Shown: piece by piece, positions 1-6,527 of the stretch
Layout: the number at the start of each line of letters is the position of its first letter
Numbering within the stretch: the first letter of the stretch is position 1
Assembly (NCBI GenBank): GCA_910585655.1
Contig: CAJUFW010000012.1
Coordinates: 9,007 to 20,799, forward strand
Direction of reading: 5' to 3'
From: an uncultured Lachnospiraceae bacterium
GTDB lineage: Bacteria > Bacillota_A > Clostridia > Lachnospirales > Lachnospiraceae
DNA length: 11,793 nt
Notes under the pieces: model-generated
Told to the model about the DNA's origin: nothing
Seen by the model: only the letters and a program-made list of their open reading frames with translations
The model's database searches: none
Program-made: the position numbers and the translations under genes

Positions 1-752
1 GGATTGATGCTCTGAAGCGCCTCTATCCCCTCTAAATCCACCAGCCGTAAAACGAACACTGCCACCACCGAACCGAAAAAGTTAATAATCATGTGCATGA
101 TAACCGTATACCAGATATTTCCTGTTTTTACATAGAGAAAAGCAAACATTGAGCCAATGATAAACGCGTAGAAAAACTGATTCAGGTTTCCATGGAACAA
201 TCCAAACATCAAACCGGAAAGCAAAACGGCTATTCCTTCCCCATACTTTACTACCCGGTCAATCAAAAGCTTCCGAAACAAAAATTCTTCTACTACCGGA
301 GCGATCAAAACCACTATCAGCACCGTTCCCCACATATCTGTCTGCGTTACCAGATTTACAATGTCATTGTTGACTACAGAACCTTTGAATACGCCGATAA
401 TCGCCGTAATCACCAGACCGATGATATTGCCAAGATACATTCCGGCAAAGGTCATAACAAGCGCTGCCAGAAAATGCGACGGTTTCATTCTCTTTTTGAT
501 TGGCGGCGCAGCCGGAACCTGTTGCATCATCCAGATACAAAGCGGGGTGGCAATCCCATAAAGCGGCGCCATAGAGATCAGCAGTGAAACCGCCGAATTA
601 TGCAACAAATTCGGCGCATAACGCTGCACCAGTGTAATCGCTACAATCTGCACGACAAATGCGGCAATTGCAAAAATAAAATAAATCCTTCCTATCCTGG
701 AAAACTGCTTTCGGATAGTCATTTTCTCTTCTCTTGATGTCATTTCGTCCAT
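1..752 (-). CDS. CPBP family intramembrane metalloprotease (C-terminus outside window)
   Basis: Reading the minus strand from ATG at 752 gives 250 codons without a stop up to the window edge, so the C-terminus is missing. The protein is hydrophobic, with several membrane segments (roughly residues 22-42, 53-75, 94-121, 142-154, 173-187, 190-207 and 212-236). It carries the three CPBP (type II CAAX/Abi) motifs in order: EEFLFR at 155-160 (EExxxR, the glutamates and arginine of the active site), FGLFH at 183-187 (FxxxH) and HMIIN at 220-224 (HxxxN). These residues form the membrane-embedded active site in this family. The start is supported by AGGAGG at 762-767, 9 nt upstream. Family members act on prenylated proteins or peptides, or in bacteriocin self-immunity; the substrate here cannot be told from sequence. 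It is divergent from the patatin gene. Confidence 0.9.
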   Translation of the reverse strand, partial: MDEMTSREEKMTIRKQFSRIGRIYFIFAIAAFVVQIVAITLVQRYAPNLLHNSAVSLLISMAPLYGIATPLCIWMMQQVPAAPPIKKRMKPSHFLAALVMTFAGMYLGNIIGLVITAIIGVFKGSVVNNDIVNLVTQTDMWGTVLIVVLIAPVVEEFLFRKLLIDRVVKYGEGIAVLLSGLMFGLFHGNLNQFFYAFIIGSMFAFLYVKTGNIWYTVIMHMIINFFGSVVAVFVLRLVDLEGIEALQSIN

Positions 753-775
753 TTTTATCATCCTCCTATTTGAGC

Positions 776-828
776 CCGCCTTCGATGGGCTTAGTTTTAT
801 ACTATTTTACCATAATTCAGAGCCAAAC
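776..828 (-). promoter_or_regulatory. weak candidate promoter for the CPBP protease gene
   Basis: The minus strand upstream of the protease gene has TAAAAT and, slightly downstream, TATAAA as possible -10 boxes, in an AT-rich stretch. No good -35 sits at the standard distance (TTGGCT lies 19 nt from TATAAA). A short stem with AGCCC and GGGCT arms (779-797) follows in the leader. The exact elements are uncertain. Confidence 0.3.
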
Positions 829-887
829 AAAAGTTTTTTTCTCACACATAGGAAAAAAGAAAGTAGTAGAAAAAGAGCGACAAATCA

Positions 888-916
888 TTGCAACGATCCG
901 GGAATTGTGGTATATT
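888..916 (+). promoter_or_regulatory. candidate sigma-A promoter for the patatin gene
   Basis: TTGCAA at 888-893 and TATATT at 911-916 are separated by 17 nt, the optimal spacing. They lie about 70 nt upstream of the patatin start. This is the only well-spaced pair I found in the 232-bp divergent region 753-984, which otherwise holds no credible gene. Confidence 0.55.
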
Positions 917-984
917 TTTTGCTGTTGGCTTTTATTGAGAAACAATGTTCGGATAAGATATGGTAAAGGAGGCTTGAATGGCTT

Positions 985-1836
985 ATGGCTGGCTTGATTT
1001 TAGAGGGCGGCACTTTTCGCCCAATTTTTAGCTGCGGCGTGATGGACGCCCTTTTAGATGAAGATATTTTATTTCCCTATTGTATTGGTGTATCGGCAGG
1101 TATCAGCGACGCGATTTCCTATGTTTCCCGGCAACGGGGACGAAACCTGGAAATCGCTATGAAATACCGGAGCGACAGACGGTATGTCGGCGCCGGAAAT
1201 CTGCGGAGTGACGGCAGTATGTTTGGAATGAATTTTATTTTTGATGAGATTCCAAATAAACTGGTTCCCTTTGACTATGAAACGTTTTATGCCTATCCGG
1301 GCTCTTTTCTTATCGGCGTGACCAATGCCCGCACCGGGCAGGCAGAATATATTGATGGCAAAACGATGGATTCTACTTTTCGTGCGCTGCGGGCGACCTG
1401 CGCCATTCCTCTGGCGATCCCTCCGGTACGGATGAAAGGCGGTCGCTTTTTTGACGGAGGAGTAGCCGATCCTATCCCTATCCGAAAATCCATTGCCGAC
1501 GGAAACGAATGGAATTTAATCGTTCTTACCCGCCCACAAGGCTACCAGAAAAAGCTGGATAAACGAAATATTTTGGCAGCGCGCGCCTTGCGCCGTTCCT
1601 ACCCGGCTGTGGCTGACCTGCTGTTAAAGCGGCATGAAGCATACAATGAAACAGTGGCTTTTTGCGAACAACTGGAAGCCGAGGGAAAGGCAATGATTCT
1701 GCGTCCGGAATATCCGTTAGAAAGCCTGGAAAAAAGTATCAAAACGCTTCGTTCTTCTTATGAGCATGGTTATCGGATGGCAAAGGAACGAATGGATGAT
1801 ATTCGCCGGATCGCAGCTTCCCCTTTGAAACAGTAA
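985..1836 (+). CDS. patatin-like phospholipase family protein
   Basis: This 283-residue protein has the patatin/RssA-like fold signature: an N-terminal glycine-rich loop (LEGGTFRP, 6-13), the nucleophile elbow GVSAG at 35-39 with Ser37, and DGG at 157-159, where Asp157 completes the Ser-Asp dyad. These enzymes hydrolyse acyl esters of lipids; the substrate here is unknown. There is no signal peptide, so it is predicted to be cytosolic or loosely membrane-associated. The oxyanion loop reads GGT-F-R-P instead of the usual GGGxRG. I recall the same wording in clostridial homologues, so it may mark a subfamily rather than decay. The start at 985 follows AAAGGAGG (965-972) by 12 nt; an ATG at 978 is out of frame. 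Length is typical for short bacterial patatins. The gene stands alone between its own promoter and a strong terminator. Confidence 0.9.
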   Translation: MAGLILEGGTFRPIFSCGVMDALLDEDILFPYCIGVSAGISDAISYVSRQRGRNLEIAMKYRSDRRYVGAGNLRSDGSMFGMNFIFDEIPNKLVPFDYETFYAYPGSFLIGVTNARTGQAEYIDGKTMDSTFRALRATCAIPLAIPPVRMKGGRFFDGGVADPIPIRKSIADGNEWNLIVLTRPQGYQKKLDKRNILAARALRRSYPAVADLLLKRHEAYNETVAFCEQLEAEGKAMILRPEYPLESLEKSIKTLRSSYEHGYRMAKERMDDIRRIAASPLKQ

Positions 1837-1855
1837 ATTTCAATCAAAAAAGGAG

Positions 1856-1886
1856 AAAAAGGGAACGTGAAACACGTTCCCTTTTT
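1856..1886. terminator. bidirectional intrinsic terminator between convergent genes
   Basis: A perfect 14-bp stem pairs 1856-1869 (AAAAAGGGAACGTG) with 1873-1886, with an AAA loop at 1870-1872. The A-run on one side and T-run on the other give a U-tract to transcripts from either direction. It lies 20 nt after the patatin stop and 17 nt after the hydrolase stop on the other strand, so it should serve both genes. Confidence 0.92.
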
Positions 1887-1902
1887 CTATTCCGTTTATT
1901 CT

Positions 1903-3387
1903 CTATTCCAGCCCACGTCTCTTCGCTGTCGCCACGACACGCTCAATTAGCTCTTCCCGATCTTCTGCCAATACGAATCCCTTTGCTACCGCATTATCAG
2001 TGCTTTCTTCTACCAGACTGCGGTAATGCTCCAGATTGCCGTAAAGCGCTTTTAACTGCTCCGGTGCAAACGGCATCACATGCCCGAACATTTCCTGAAC
2101 GGTTCCGTCTGCCCGTTTGCTAAAGCTCGTGTAAGTTCCGGTCGGACAGTCTACCGCAGGATGGCGGATACCACCTACTGCATTGCCGAACGCATCCGTC
2201 ACATTGATCACACTGTTGCCAAAGAAACCGCTGGTCGAATTTGGTCTTGGCACAATTCGAGTCTCGATCTTTGGCGCATGAGGCGCCGGAATCCCATAAC
2301 GCGCCCAGTTATACAGATGATAAAAAGCAGCATTGAAAATCGGCTCATACGGGCAGTCCATCGGCTCGCCCTCACAGCCCTCCCAGACATTGGTGATACC
2401 GATCTTATTCAAATCTTCTCTCTGGTAGCCCTCATAATACTCGATCAGGTTATAGTCAGTATCATGACTGGAAGCCGGAATCTGCCAGGTACGGAATTTA
2501 AACTCTGGTTCGTCAAAATCTCCATACCAAAACGCATATTTATTTTCGCTCTCGGTATTGACGGCAATCACCGGCTTCTTGCTGCCAAGGATACTCCCCA
2601 TTGGAATACCGCTACGGGCAAACCGGAAGGCAGTGCTATAAGCGTTCATCGGCGCATCCGACACTCCGCAGCCTGCCAGCAAATAACCGTCAAACAACGG
2701 TCCATCCTTTTCAATCTCCGGCTGATGAGCAAAGGAGTGAAGGATCCGCGCAATATAACTACCGGACTGTGACCAGCCGGTCAGGAACACCAGATTTTCC
2801 CGGGTATTTTCCGAAACATAGGCAGCCAGCGGGTTCTTCTTCTCCTCCGTCCGCACCAGTCTAGCCAAATCAATCAACATATCCCAGAACAATCCGCTCT
2901 CATACTGCTCCATAAACATCATCGGTCTGTCTTTGACCTCCGGCAGCGGTGTCCGGCTTCGATCCGGATTGTTCCAGTTAATCGGTGCATAACGCTCCGC
3001 ATCAAAACGCTTTAGGGAATCCACGACCTGTCCCTTACTGCTGATACCGATATAAATGTCCCCGTTACGAGTGAAAAACTTCCAGGTATCCACCCACATC
3101 CGATCAATATCCAGCATTGCCGTAGCATTTAATACTTCGATTACTACATTGCCGGAAAAACGCTTTACATCCTGCGGACGGCGAATCAGCAGCCTGGTCG
3201 TATACGGCGCGTCCGGAATCTCCACAACCGGATTCTGACTGGCGTCTTCTCCGTATACATTGGCAGTTCCGCTCATAAAATACTCGTCCTCTACATAGCC
3301 AATCTCATCAAACCGACACTTTCCCGCTGCTGCCGCAAACGGATGCTTTCCTTCCGGTACCGGAATCAGTTTCATTTCTTGAATCAT
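1903..3387 (-). CDS. alpha/beta hydrolase domain protein (Abhydrolase_10-like)
   Basis: This is a 494-residue protein without a signal peptide or membrane segment, hence cytoplasmic. It resembles the large 'alpha/beta hydrolase domain' family (Abhydrolase_10), recognised by the N-terminal GYVEDEYFMSGTANVY block (30-45) and by the nucleophile elbow GWSQS at 204-208, where Ser206 is the probable nucleophile. Glu279 (NTESE) and His308 (PASSHD) are plausible further triad members, by inference. The reaction is probably ester hydrolysis, but the substrate is not known. The start at 3387 is set by AAAGGAGG at 3397-3404, 9 nt upstream; an in-frame Met at codon 5 is a less likely alternative. It has a consensus promoter of its own and is divergent from the glycosidase at 3702. 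Shared heptamer sites in the intergenic region suggest that both are regulated together. Confidence 0.82.
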   Translation of the reverse strand: MIQEMKLIPVPEGKHPFAAAAGKCRFDEIGYVEDEYFMSGTANVYGEDASQNPVVEIPDAPYTTRLLIRRPQDVKRFSGNVVIEVLNATAMLDIDRMWVDTWKFFTRNGDIYIGISSKGQVVDSLKRFDAERYAPINWNNPDRSRTPLPEVKDRPMMFMEQYESGLFWDMLIDLARLVRTEEKKNPLAAYVSENTRENLVFLTGWSQSGSYIARILHSFAHQPEIEKDGPLFDGYLLAGCGVSDAPMNAYSTAFRFARSGIPMGSILGSKKPVIAVNTESENKYAFWYGDFDEPEFKFRTWQIPASSHDTDYNLIEYYEGYQREDLNKIGITNVWEGCEGEPMDCPYEPIFNAAFYHLYNWARYGIPAPHAPKIETRIVPRPNSTSGFFGNSVINVTDAFGNAVGGIRHPAVDCPTGTYTSFSKRADGTVQEMFGHVMPFAPEQLKALYGNLEHYRSLVEESTDNAVAKGFVLAEDREELIERVVATAKRRGLE

Positions 3388-3443
3388 AACAAGCTTCCTC
3401 CTTTACTTGAAAAATAGGATTTATGAATCGTATCTATGCCTTC

Positions 3444-3472
3444 ATTATAGAATTGTGTTTGCTGTTTGTCAA
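3444..3472 (-). promoter_or_regulatory. consensus sigma-A promoter for the alpha/beta hydrolase
   Basis: On the minus strand TTGACA (3467-3472) and TATAAT (3444-3449) both match the consensus exactly and are 17 nt apart. A GTTAGGT heptamer (3481-3487) sits 8 nt upstream of the -35 box. Such a strong core promoter normally needs repression to be switched off. Confidence 0.88.
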
Positions 3473-3480
3473 CTAATTTC

Positions 3481-3529
3481 ACCTAACTTTTATCTAAACT
3501 TTTATTTATATTCAACTAAAATGTTAGGT
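3481..3529. promoter_or_regulatory. inverted pair of ACCTAAC/GTTAGGT sites between divergent promoters
   Basis: ACCTAAC at 3481-3487 and its complement GTTAGGT at 3523-3529 face outward, each immediately upstream of one of the two divergent promoters (8 and 9 nt from the -35 boxes). The heptamer recurs in the glycosidase leader. They are likely operators for a regulator of both genes; the LacI-type protein at 5360 is the nearest candidate, by inference. Confidence 0.6.
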
Positions 3530-3538
3530 AAATTTTTA

Positions 3539-3568
3539 TTGACAAATAACCTTAATCACTGTTATAAT
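3539..3568 (+). promoter_or_regulatory. consensus sigma-A promoter for the glycosidase-regulator operon
   Basis: TTGACA at 3539-3544 and TATAAT at 3563-3568 are exact consensus hexamers with an 18-nt spacer. Transcription would start near 3575, giving a leader of about 127 nt that contains the 9-bp repeat array. GTTAGGT lies 9 nt upstream of the -35 box. Confidence 0.87.
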
Positions 3569-3603
3569 AGCATATAGATGAGTTTTTAATATTATTTTTA
3601 ATC

Positions 3604-3660
3604 GACCTAACATACCTAACACTTTTAACAAGCTCAACTTAACAAACCTAACATTTTAAC
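3604..3660 (+). repeat. 9-bp direct repeats of NACCTAACA in the leader
   Basis: Units are GACCTAACA (3604), TACCTAACA (3613), CTTTTAACA (3622), a 5-nt gap AGCTC, AACTTAACA (3636) and AACCTAACA (3645), then a degenerate TTTTAAC (3654-3660). Three units carry exact ACCTAAC; all keep the TAAC core, at 3608, 3617, 3626, 3640, 3649 and 3657. The array lies between the predicted transcription start and the ribosome binding site at 3687. It is probably a multi-site operator, or possibly an RNA-level control element. Confidence 0.7.
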
Positions 3661-3701
3661 GTATCCGCAAACGCAACAACTTTAATAGGAGGTATCATGT
3701 T

Positions 3702-5324
3702 ATGAAAGAACTTACTGCACAGACCTGGCGTCAGGTTATCATTCCTTATGAAATCGCCTGTGACTATGCCAATCCGTTTCTCGACGTCAGTATAAAGGCT
3801 GTCTTTACCGGACCAGGCGGCGAGCAAATCATTCGAGAAGCCTACTGGGACGGCGGACGCAGCTACAAGATTGCCTTTGCTCCGACTGCTGTCGGCGTCT
3901 GGAACTGGACGATAAACGCCCCAAAGGAAACCGGGATTGCCGAAGAATGCGGAACCATCCTTTGCAGCGCTTATGACGGCGATCTGCCGATTTACCAGCA
4001 CGGTTTTTTAAAGGTCGATCCGTCCAAGCGTTTTCTTTCTTATCACGACGGCACCCCATTTTTCTGGCTGGGCGACACTCACTGGGCTTTTGCTTACCAG
4101 GAGCGTTATGACGAGTCGAACCATCCGCAGATGAGCAGTATGTTCCGCGGAATGGCAGATCGCCGTGCTGAACAGGGCTTTACGGTTTACCAGACAAACC
4201 TCCGCAGCGATCCTGCCAGAAACAACGGGAAATCCGTCTACTGGGTGGACGGACAGCTTGGGACGCTGCCAAATGTAGAGTTTTATCAAAACGAACTGGA
4301 TCGCCGGATGTATTATCTGGCTGACCTTGGGCTGGTCAACGCCCTGGGCTTCGCCTGGTTTATGTCTATTTTGGATCAAGTTCCGCTCTGGAAAAATATG
4401 GCTCGTTATATGATCGCCCGTTACGGCGCTCTGCCGATGGTATGGACGCTTGCCGGAGAGGTGGCAGGCTATTCCCCGGAACCGGCACGCTCCCAGTTTA
4501 TCAACGAATGGCGGAAGATCGCTCTGTATATCGAGGAAATCGACAGCTACGGCACACTGCAGACCGCCCACTATGATAACCATCGTCCGTTTTCCGATTA
4601 TTACTACGACGAAGCCTGGTTTGATTTTACCTTAAACCAAGCCGGGCATGGCGACTTCCCGGTCAGCGCCCAATATTTCCGCCAGTACCGCAAGGAGCAT
4701 CCTGACAAACCGTTTGTAGAAGGGGAAAGCCTGTATGAATTCTGTTCTACTTTAGAGGAAAACGGCACCAGACTTTGTACCGCCGACATGGTTCGCCGGG
4801 TGGCATATACCGCCATACAATGCGGCGCCTGCGGCTATACTTACGGCGCACAGGGTATTTGGGACAACGTATGGGAAAAACCGGAACAGCCGAACCCGTT
4901 TAATGCGTTTAATAAATTCGGAATTCCTTGGTATGAAGCAATCGACGGAATCGGCGCTGTCCAGATGGGCTATATGAAGAAATTTTATGAAGAAGAACAT
5001 TTTGAAGAGCTGCTGCCGGTTCCGGTCGCTACCGTATCGCCGTTCGGCGTTTCCAGCGAAACCGACGAAGTAAATTTATTCAGCCATTTGGCTACCGCTA
5101 TGCCGGATCGCAGCCGCTTCATCATTTATTACAACGAGCTGACGCGCGGCGGATGCCGGATTTCCGGTCTTTCGGAAGGCACCTATACCGCAGAGTGGTT
5201 CGATCCACGTACCAGAAACCGGACAGTCATCGCTGCCGACATCACCCCGGAGGATGGTTGTTGGGATGCCCCGGCGCGCAGCGAAGGCGGAGACTGGGTA
5301 CTGGTAGTAAAAAAGAACGATTAA
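3702..5324 (+). CDS. apiosidase-like (DUF4038) glycoside hydrolase
   Basis: This 540-residue protein has the three-part layout of DUF4038 proteins (related to GH140 apiosidases): an N-terminal beta-sandwich like DUF5060 (about 5-105, with TWRQ and the WDGG..YKIAFAPTAVGVW block), a TIM barrel starting at FLSYHDGTPFFWLGDTHW (111-128) and running to about 430, and a C-terminal beta domain (about 438-537). Likely catalytic acids are Glu253 (WTLAGE) and Glu340 or Glu342 (FVEGES); this assignment is by analogy. There is no signal peptide, so it acts on an imported substrate in the cytoplasm, unlike exported apiosidases of Bacteroides. The true sugar specificity cannot be read from sequence. The start at 3702 follows AGGAGG (3687-3692) by 9 nt. 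An overlapping ATG at 3697 reads only two codons to a stop. It is probably co-transcribed with the regulator 35 nt downstream. Confidence 0.85.
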   Translation: MKELTAQTWRQVIIPYEIACDYANPFLDVSIKAVFTGPGGEQIIREAYWDGGRSYKIAFAPTAVGVWNWTINAPKETGIAEECGTILCSAYDGDLPIYQHGFLKVDPSKRFLSYHDGTPFFWLGDTHWAFAYQERYDESNHPQMSSMFRGMADRRAEQGFTVYQTNLRSDPARNNGKSVYWVDGQLGTLPNVEFYQNELDRRMYYLADLGLVNALGFAWFMSILDQVPLWKNMARYMIARYGALPMVWTLAGEVAGYSPEPARSQFINEWRKIALYIEEIDSYGTLQTAHYDNHRPFSDYYYDEAWFDFTLNQAGHGDFPVSAQYFRQYRKEHPDKPFVEGESLYEFCSTLEENGTRLCTADMVRRVAYTAIQCGACGYTYGAQGIWDNVWEKPEQPNPFNAFNKFGIPWYEAIDGIGAVQMGYMKKFYEEEHFEELLPVPVATVSPFGVSSETDEVNLFSHLATAMPDRSRFIIYYNELTRGGCRISGLSEGTYTAEWFDPRTRNRTVIAADITPEDGCWDAPARSEGGDWVLVVKKND

Positions 5325-5328
5325 CAAC

Positions 5329-5348
5329 ATGTTTAACCTTGGTAACAT
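5329..5348. promoter_or_regulatory. imperfect inverted repeat before the regulator gene
   Basis: Between the glycosidase stop and the regulator's ribosome binding site, ATGTTTAACC and GGTAACAT form an imperfect dyad around a central TT (20 nt). It could be a local operator or a short RNA structure. Its arms loosely resemble the TGTTAGGT motif upstream. Support is weak. Confidence 0.3.
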
Positions 5349-5359
5349 AGGAGGAGCAT

Positions 5360-6451
5360 ATGGCAGGTATTTCTATGAGAGAGCTGGCAGAGTTGTTAGA
5401 GGTCAGCGTAGCATCGGTTTCTGTCGCCCTGCGAGGTAAGCCGGGTATTTCCAGCGAAACCAGGGCGCGTATCTTAGAGGAAGCCAGGATACGAGGCTAT
5501 GATATGAGCCGCTTAAATGCGGCTTCCTCGAAAGGCGTGATCGAAGTCCTAGACTATACGTATTACAGCCGCAGCGCTGCTCCGGAGGAAATTCCATACT
5601 ATCGGCAATTTTTAGATGCCGTCACGGAAACGATCAGCCGCCATGGCTATACGCTCTCCGGCTCCTTTCACCCTACGGAGCCAGGCTTCTCCTCCCGACC
5701 TTCGGCAAACGGCAGCATCATATTAGGAGCCGGTATCAGCCCGCAGGAACTGACCGAATACCAGCAAAGAGGAATTCCCTTTGTTATCGCCGGCAATTCC
5801 TTTTCCGCATTCCCGGTCAATACGGTTTCTCACGACAACTTTTACGGAATTCAGGCTGGCATCGCCCACCTAGTTTCCCTTGGTCATACCAAAATCGGTT
5901 ATGTCCACTCGTTGGAAGGAATACCAGGACAGGAACGTTACCAGGCTTATCGGTTTGCCATTCAGGAAAAAGAACTGGAATACGGAGAACGTGTGGATAT
6001 CACAATGGCAGACCGTCGTCCTGCCGCAGAAAACGATTGCAACGGCAGCTCTGAAATCAATCAGAAACGAATCCTCACTGGTACGGAACTTTCGGAATAC
6101 TGGCTTTCCAGACTGCATGCCTGGCTGGAGCAGGGACTTCCGACGGCGACCGCTTTTCTTTGCGACAGTGACCTGACTGCCGCCTCTTTGATGCGGGCGC
6201 TTCGCAGCCACCATCTTATTCCTGGCAGAGATATTTCCGTGATTGGTTTTGACGATCAGCCCTTTGCCGCGCTGTTAGAGCCCCCTCTGACCAGTGTCCA
6301 TACCTACGAACCGGAACTAGGCGCCGCCGTAGCCGAACAGCTTATCTTCTGTCTGGAACATCCAGGCTGCCGCTACCGGCATGTCAGGCTGGGGACAGAG
6401 CTGGTCGTACGGGAGAGTACTCAGATAAGTTTGCAAAGAGAAATCGAATAA
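5360..6451 (+). CDS. LacI-family transcriptional regulator
   Basis: This 363-residue protein has a LacI helix-turn-helix at residues 6-27 (MRELAELLEVSVASVSVALRG) followed by the third helix to GY at 46-47. It has a periplasmic-binding-protein-like effector domain with family landmarks LGHTKIGYV (174-182), FLCDSDLTA (266-274), GFDD (296-299) and the C-terminal TELVVREST (346-354). LacI members bind operators as dimers and respond to a sugar or glycoside. The linker is odd: the usual NxxAR.L hinge helix after GY is shortened and replaced by DMSRLNAASSKG. The start at 5360 is preceded by AGGAGG (5349-5354) with only 5 nt spacing; Met6 at 5375 would remove the residues leading into helix 1, so I keep 5360. 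It is probably co-transcribed with the glycosidase, and is the likely regulator of the divergent locus. Confidence 0.9.
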   Translation: MAGISMRELAELLEVSVASVSVALRGKPGISSETRARILEEARIRGYDMSRLNAASSKGVIEVLDYTYYSRSAAPEEIPYYRQFLDAVTETISRHGYTLSGSFHPTEPGFSSRPSANGSIILGAGISPQELTEYQQRGIPFVIAGNSFSAFPVNTVSHDNFYGIQAGIAHLVSLGHTKIGYVHSLEGIPGQERYQAYRFAIQEKELEYGERVDITMADRRPAAENDCNGSSEINQKRILTGTELSEYWLSRLHAWLEQGLPTATAFLCDSDLTAASLMRALRSHHLIPGRDISVIGFDDQPFAALLEPPLTSVHTYEPELGAAVAEQLIFCLEHPGCRYRHVRLGTELVVRESTQISLQREIE

Positions 6452-6489
6452 GATTGAGCCTTAAATATGGATAGACTATAACGCAGTCA

Positions 6490-6525
6490 AAATCGGCATG
6501 ACCAGTCTTTTGGTCATGCCGATTT
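6490..6525. terminator. shared hairpin terminator between convergent operons
   Basis: AAATCGGCATGACCA (6490-6504) pairs perfectly with 6511-6525 across a 6-nt loop. It lies between the regulator stop (6451) and the sensor kinase stop (6528 on the other strand). The U-tract is short: ATTTCC on the plus strand and ATTTTGAC on the minus strand. It therefore looks like a bidirectional terminator of moderate strength. Confidence 0.78.
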
Positions 6526-6527
6526 CC

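Noticed and set aside
192..587. Plus-strand open frame of 131 codons at the left edge
   Set aside because: It is antisense to the CPBP protease, whose three metalloprotease motifs are intact. The frame reads as low-complexity basic sequence.
734..997. Plus-strand open frame of 87 codons before the patatin gene
   Set aside because: It starts within the protease gene on the other strand, crosses the patatin promoter and overlaps the patatin start. No ribosome binding site or recognisable domain is present.
2080..2772. Plus-strand open frame of 230 codons antisense to the alpha/beta hydrolase
   Set aside because: The opposite-strand gene has clear family motifs, a ribosome binding site and a consensus promoter; this frame has none of these.
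3604..3660. Direct repeats as a CRISPR array or replication iterons
   Set aside because: The units are 9 bp without spacers and sit in a promoter leader. No Cas or replication initiator gene is nearby.
3697..3705. Two-codon leader frame ATG-TTA-TGA overlapping the glycosidase start
   Set aside because: Only 4 nt separate its ATG from AGGAGG, and it is too short to judge. It is more simply a chance overlap with the real start at 3702.
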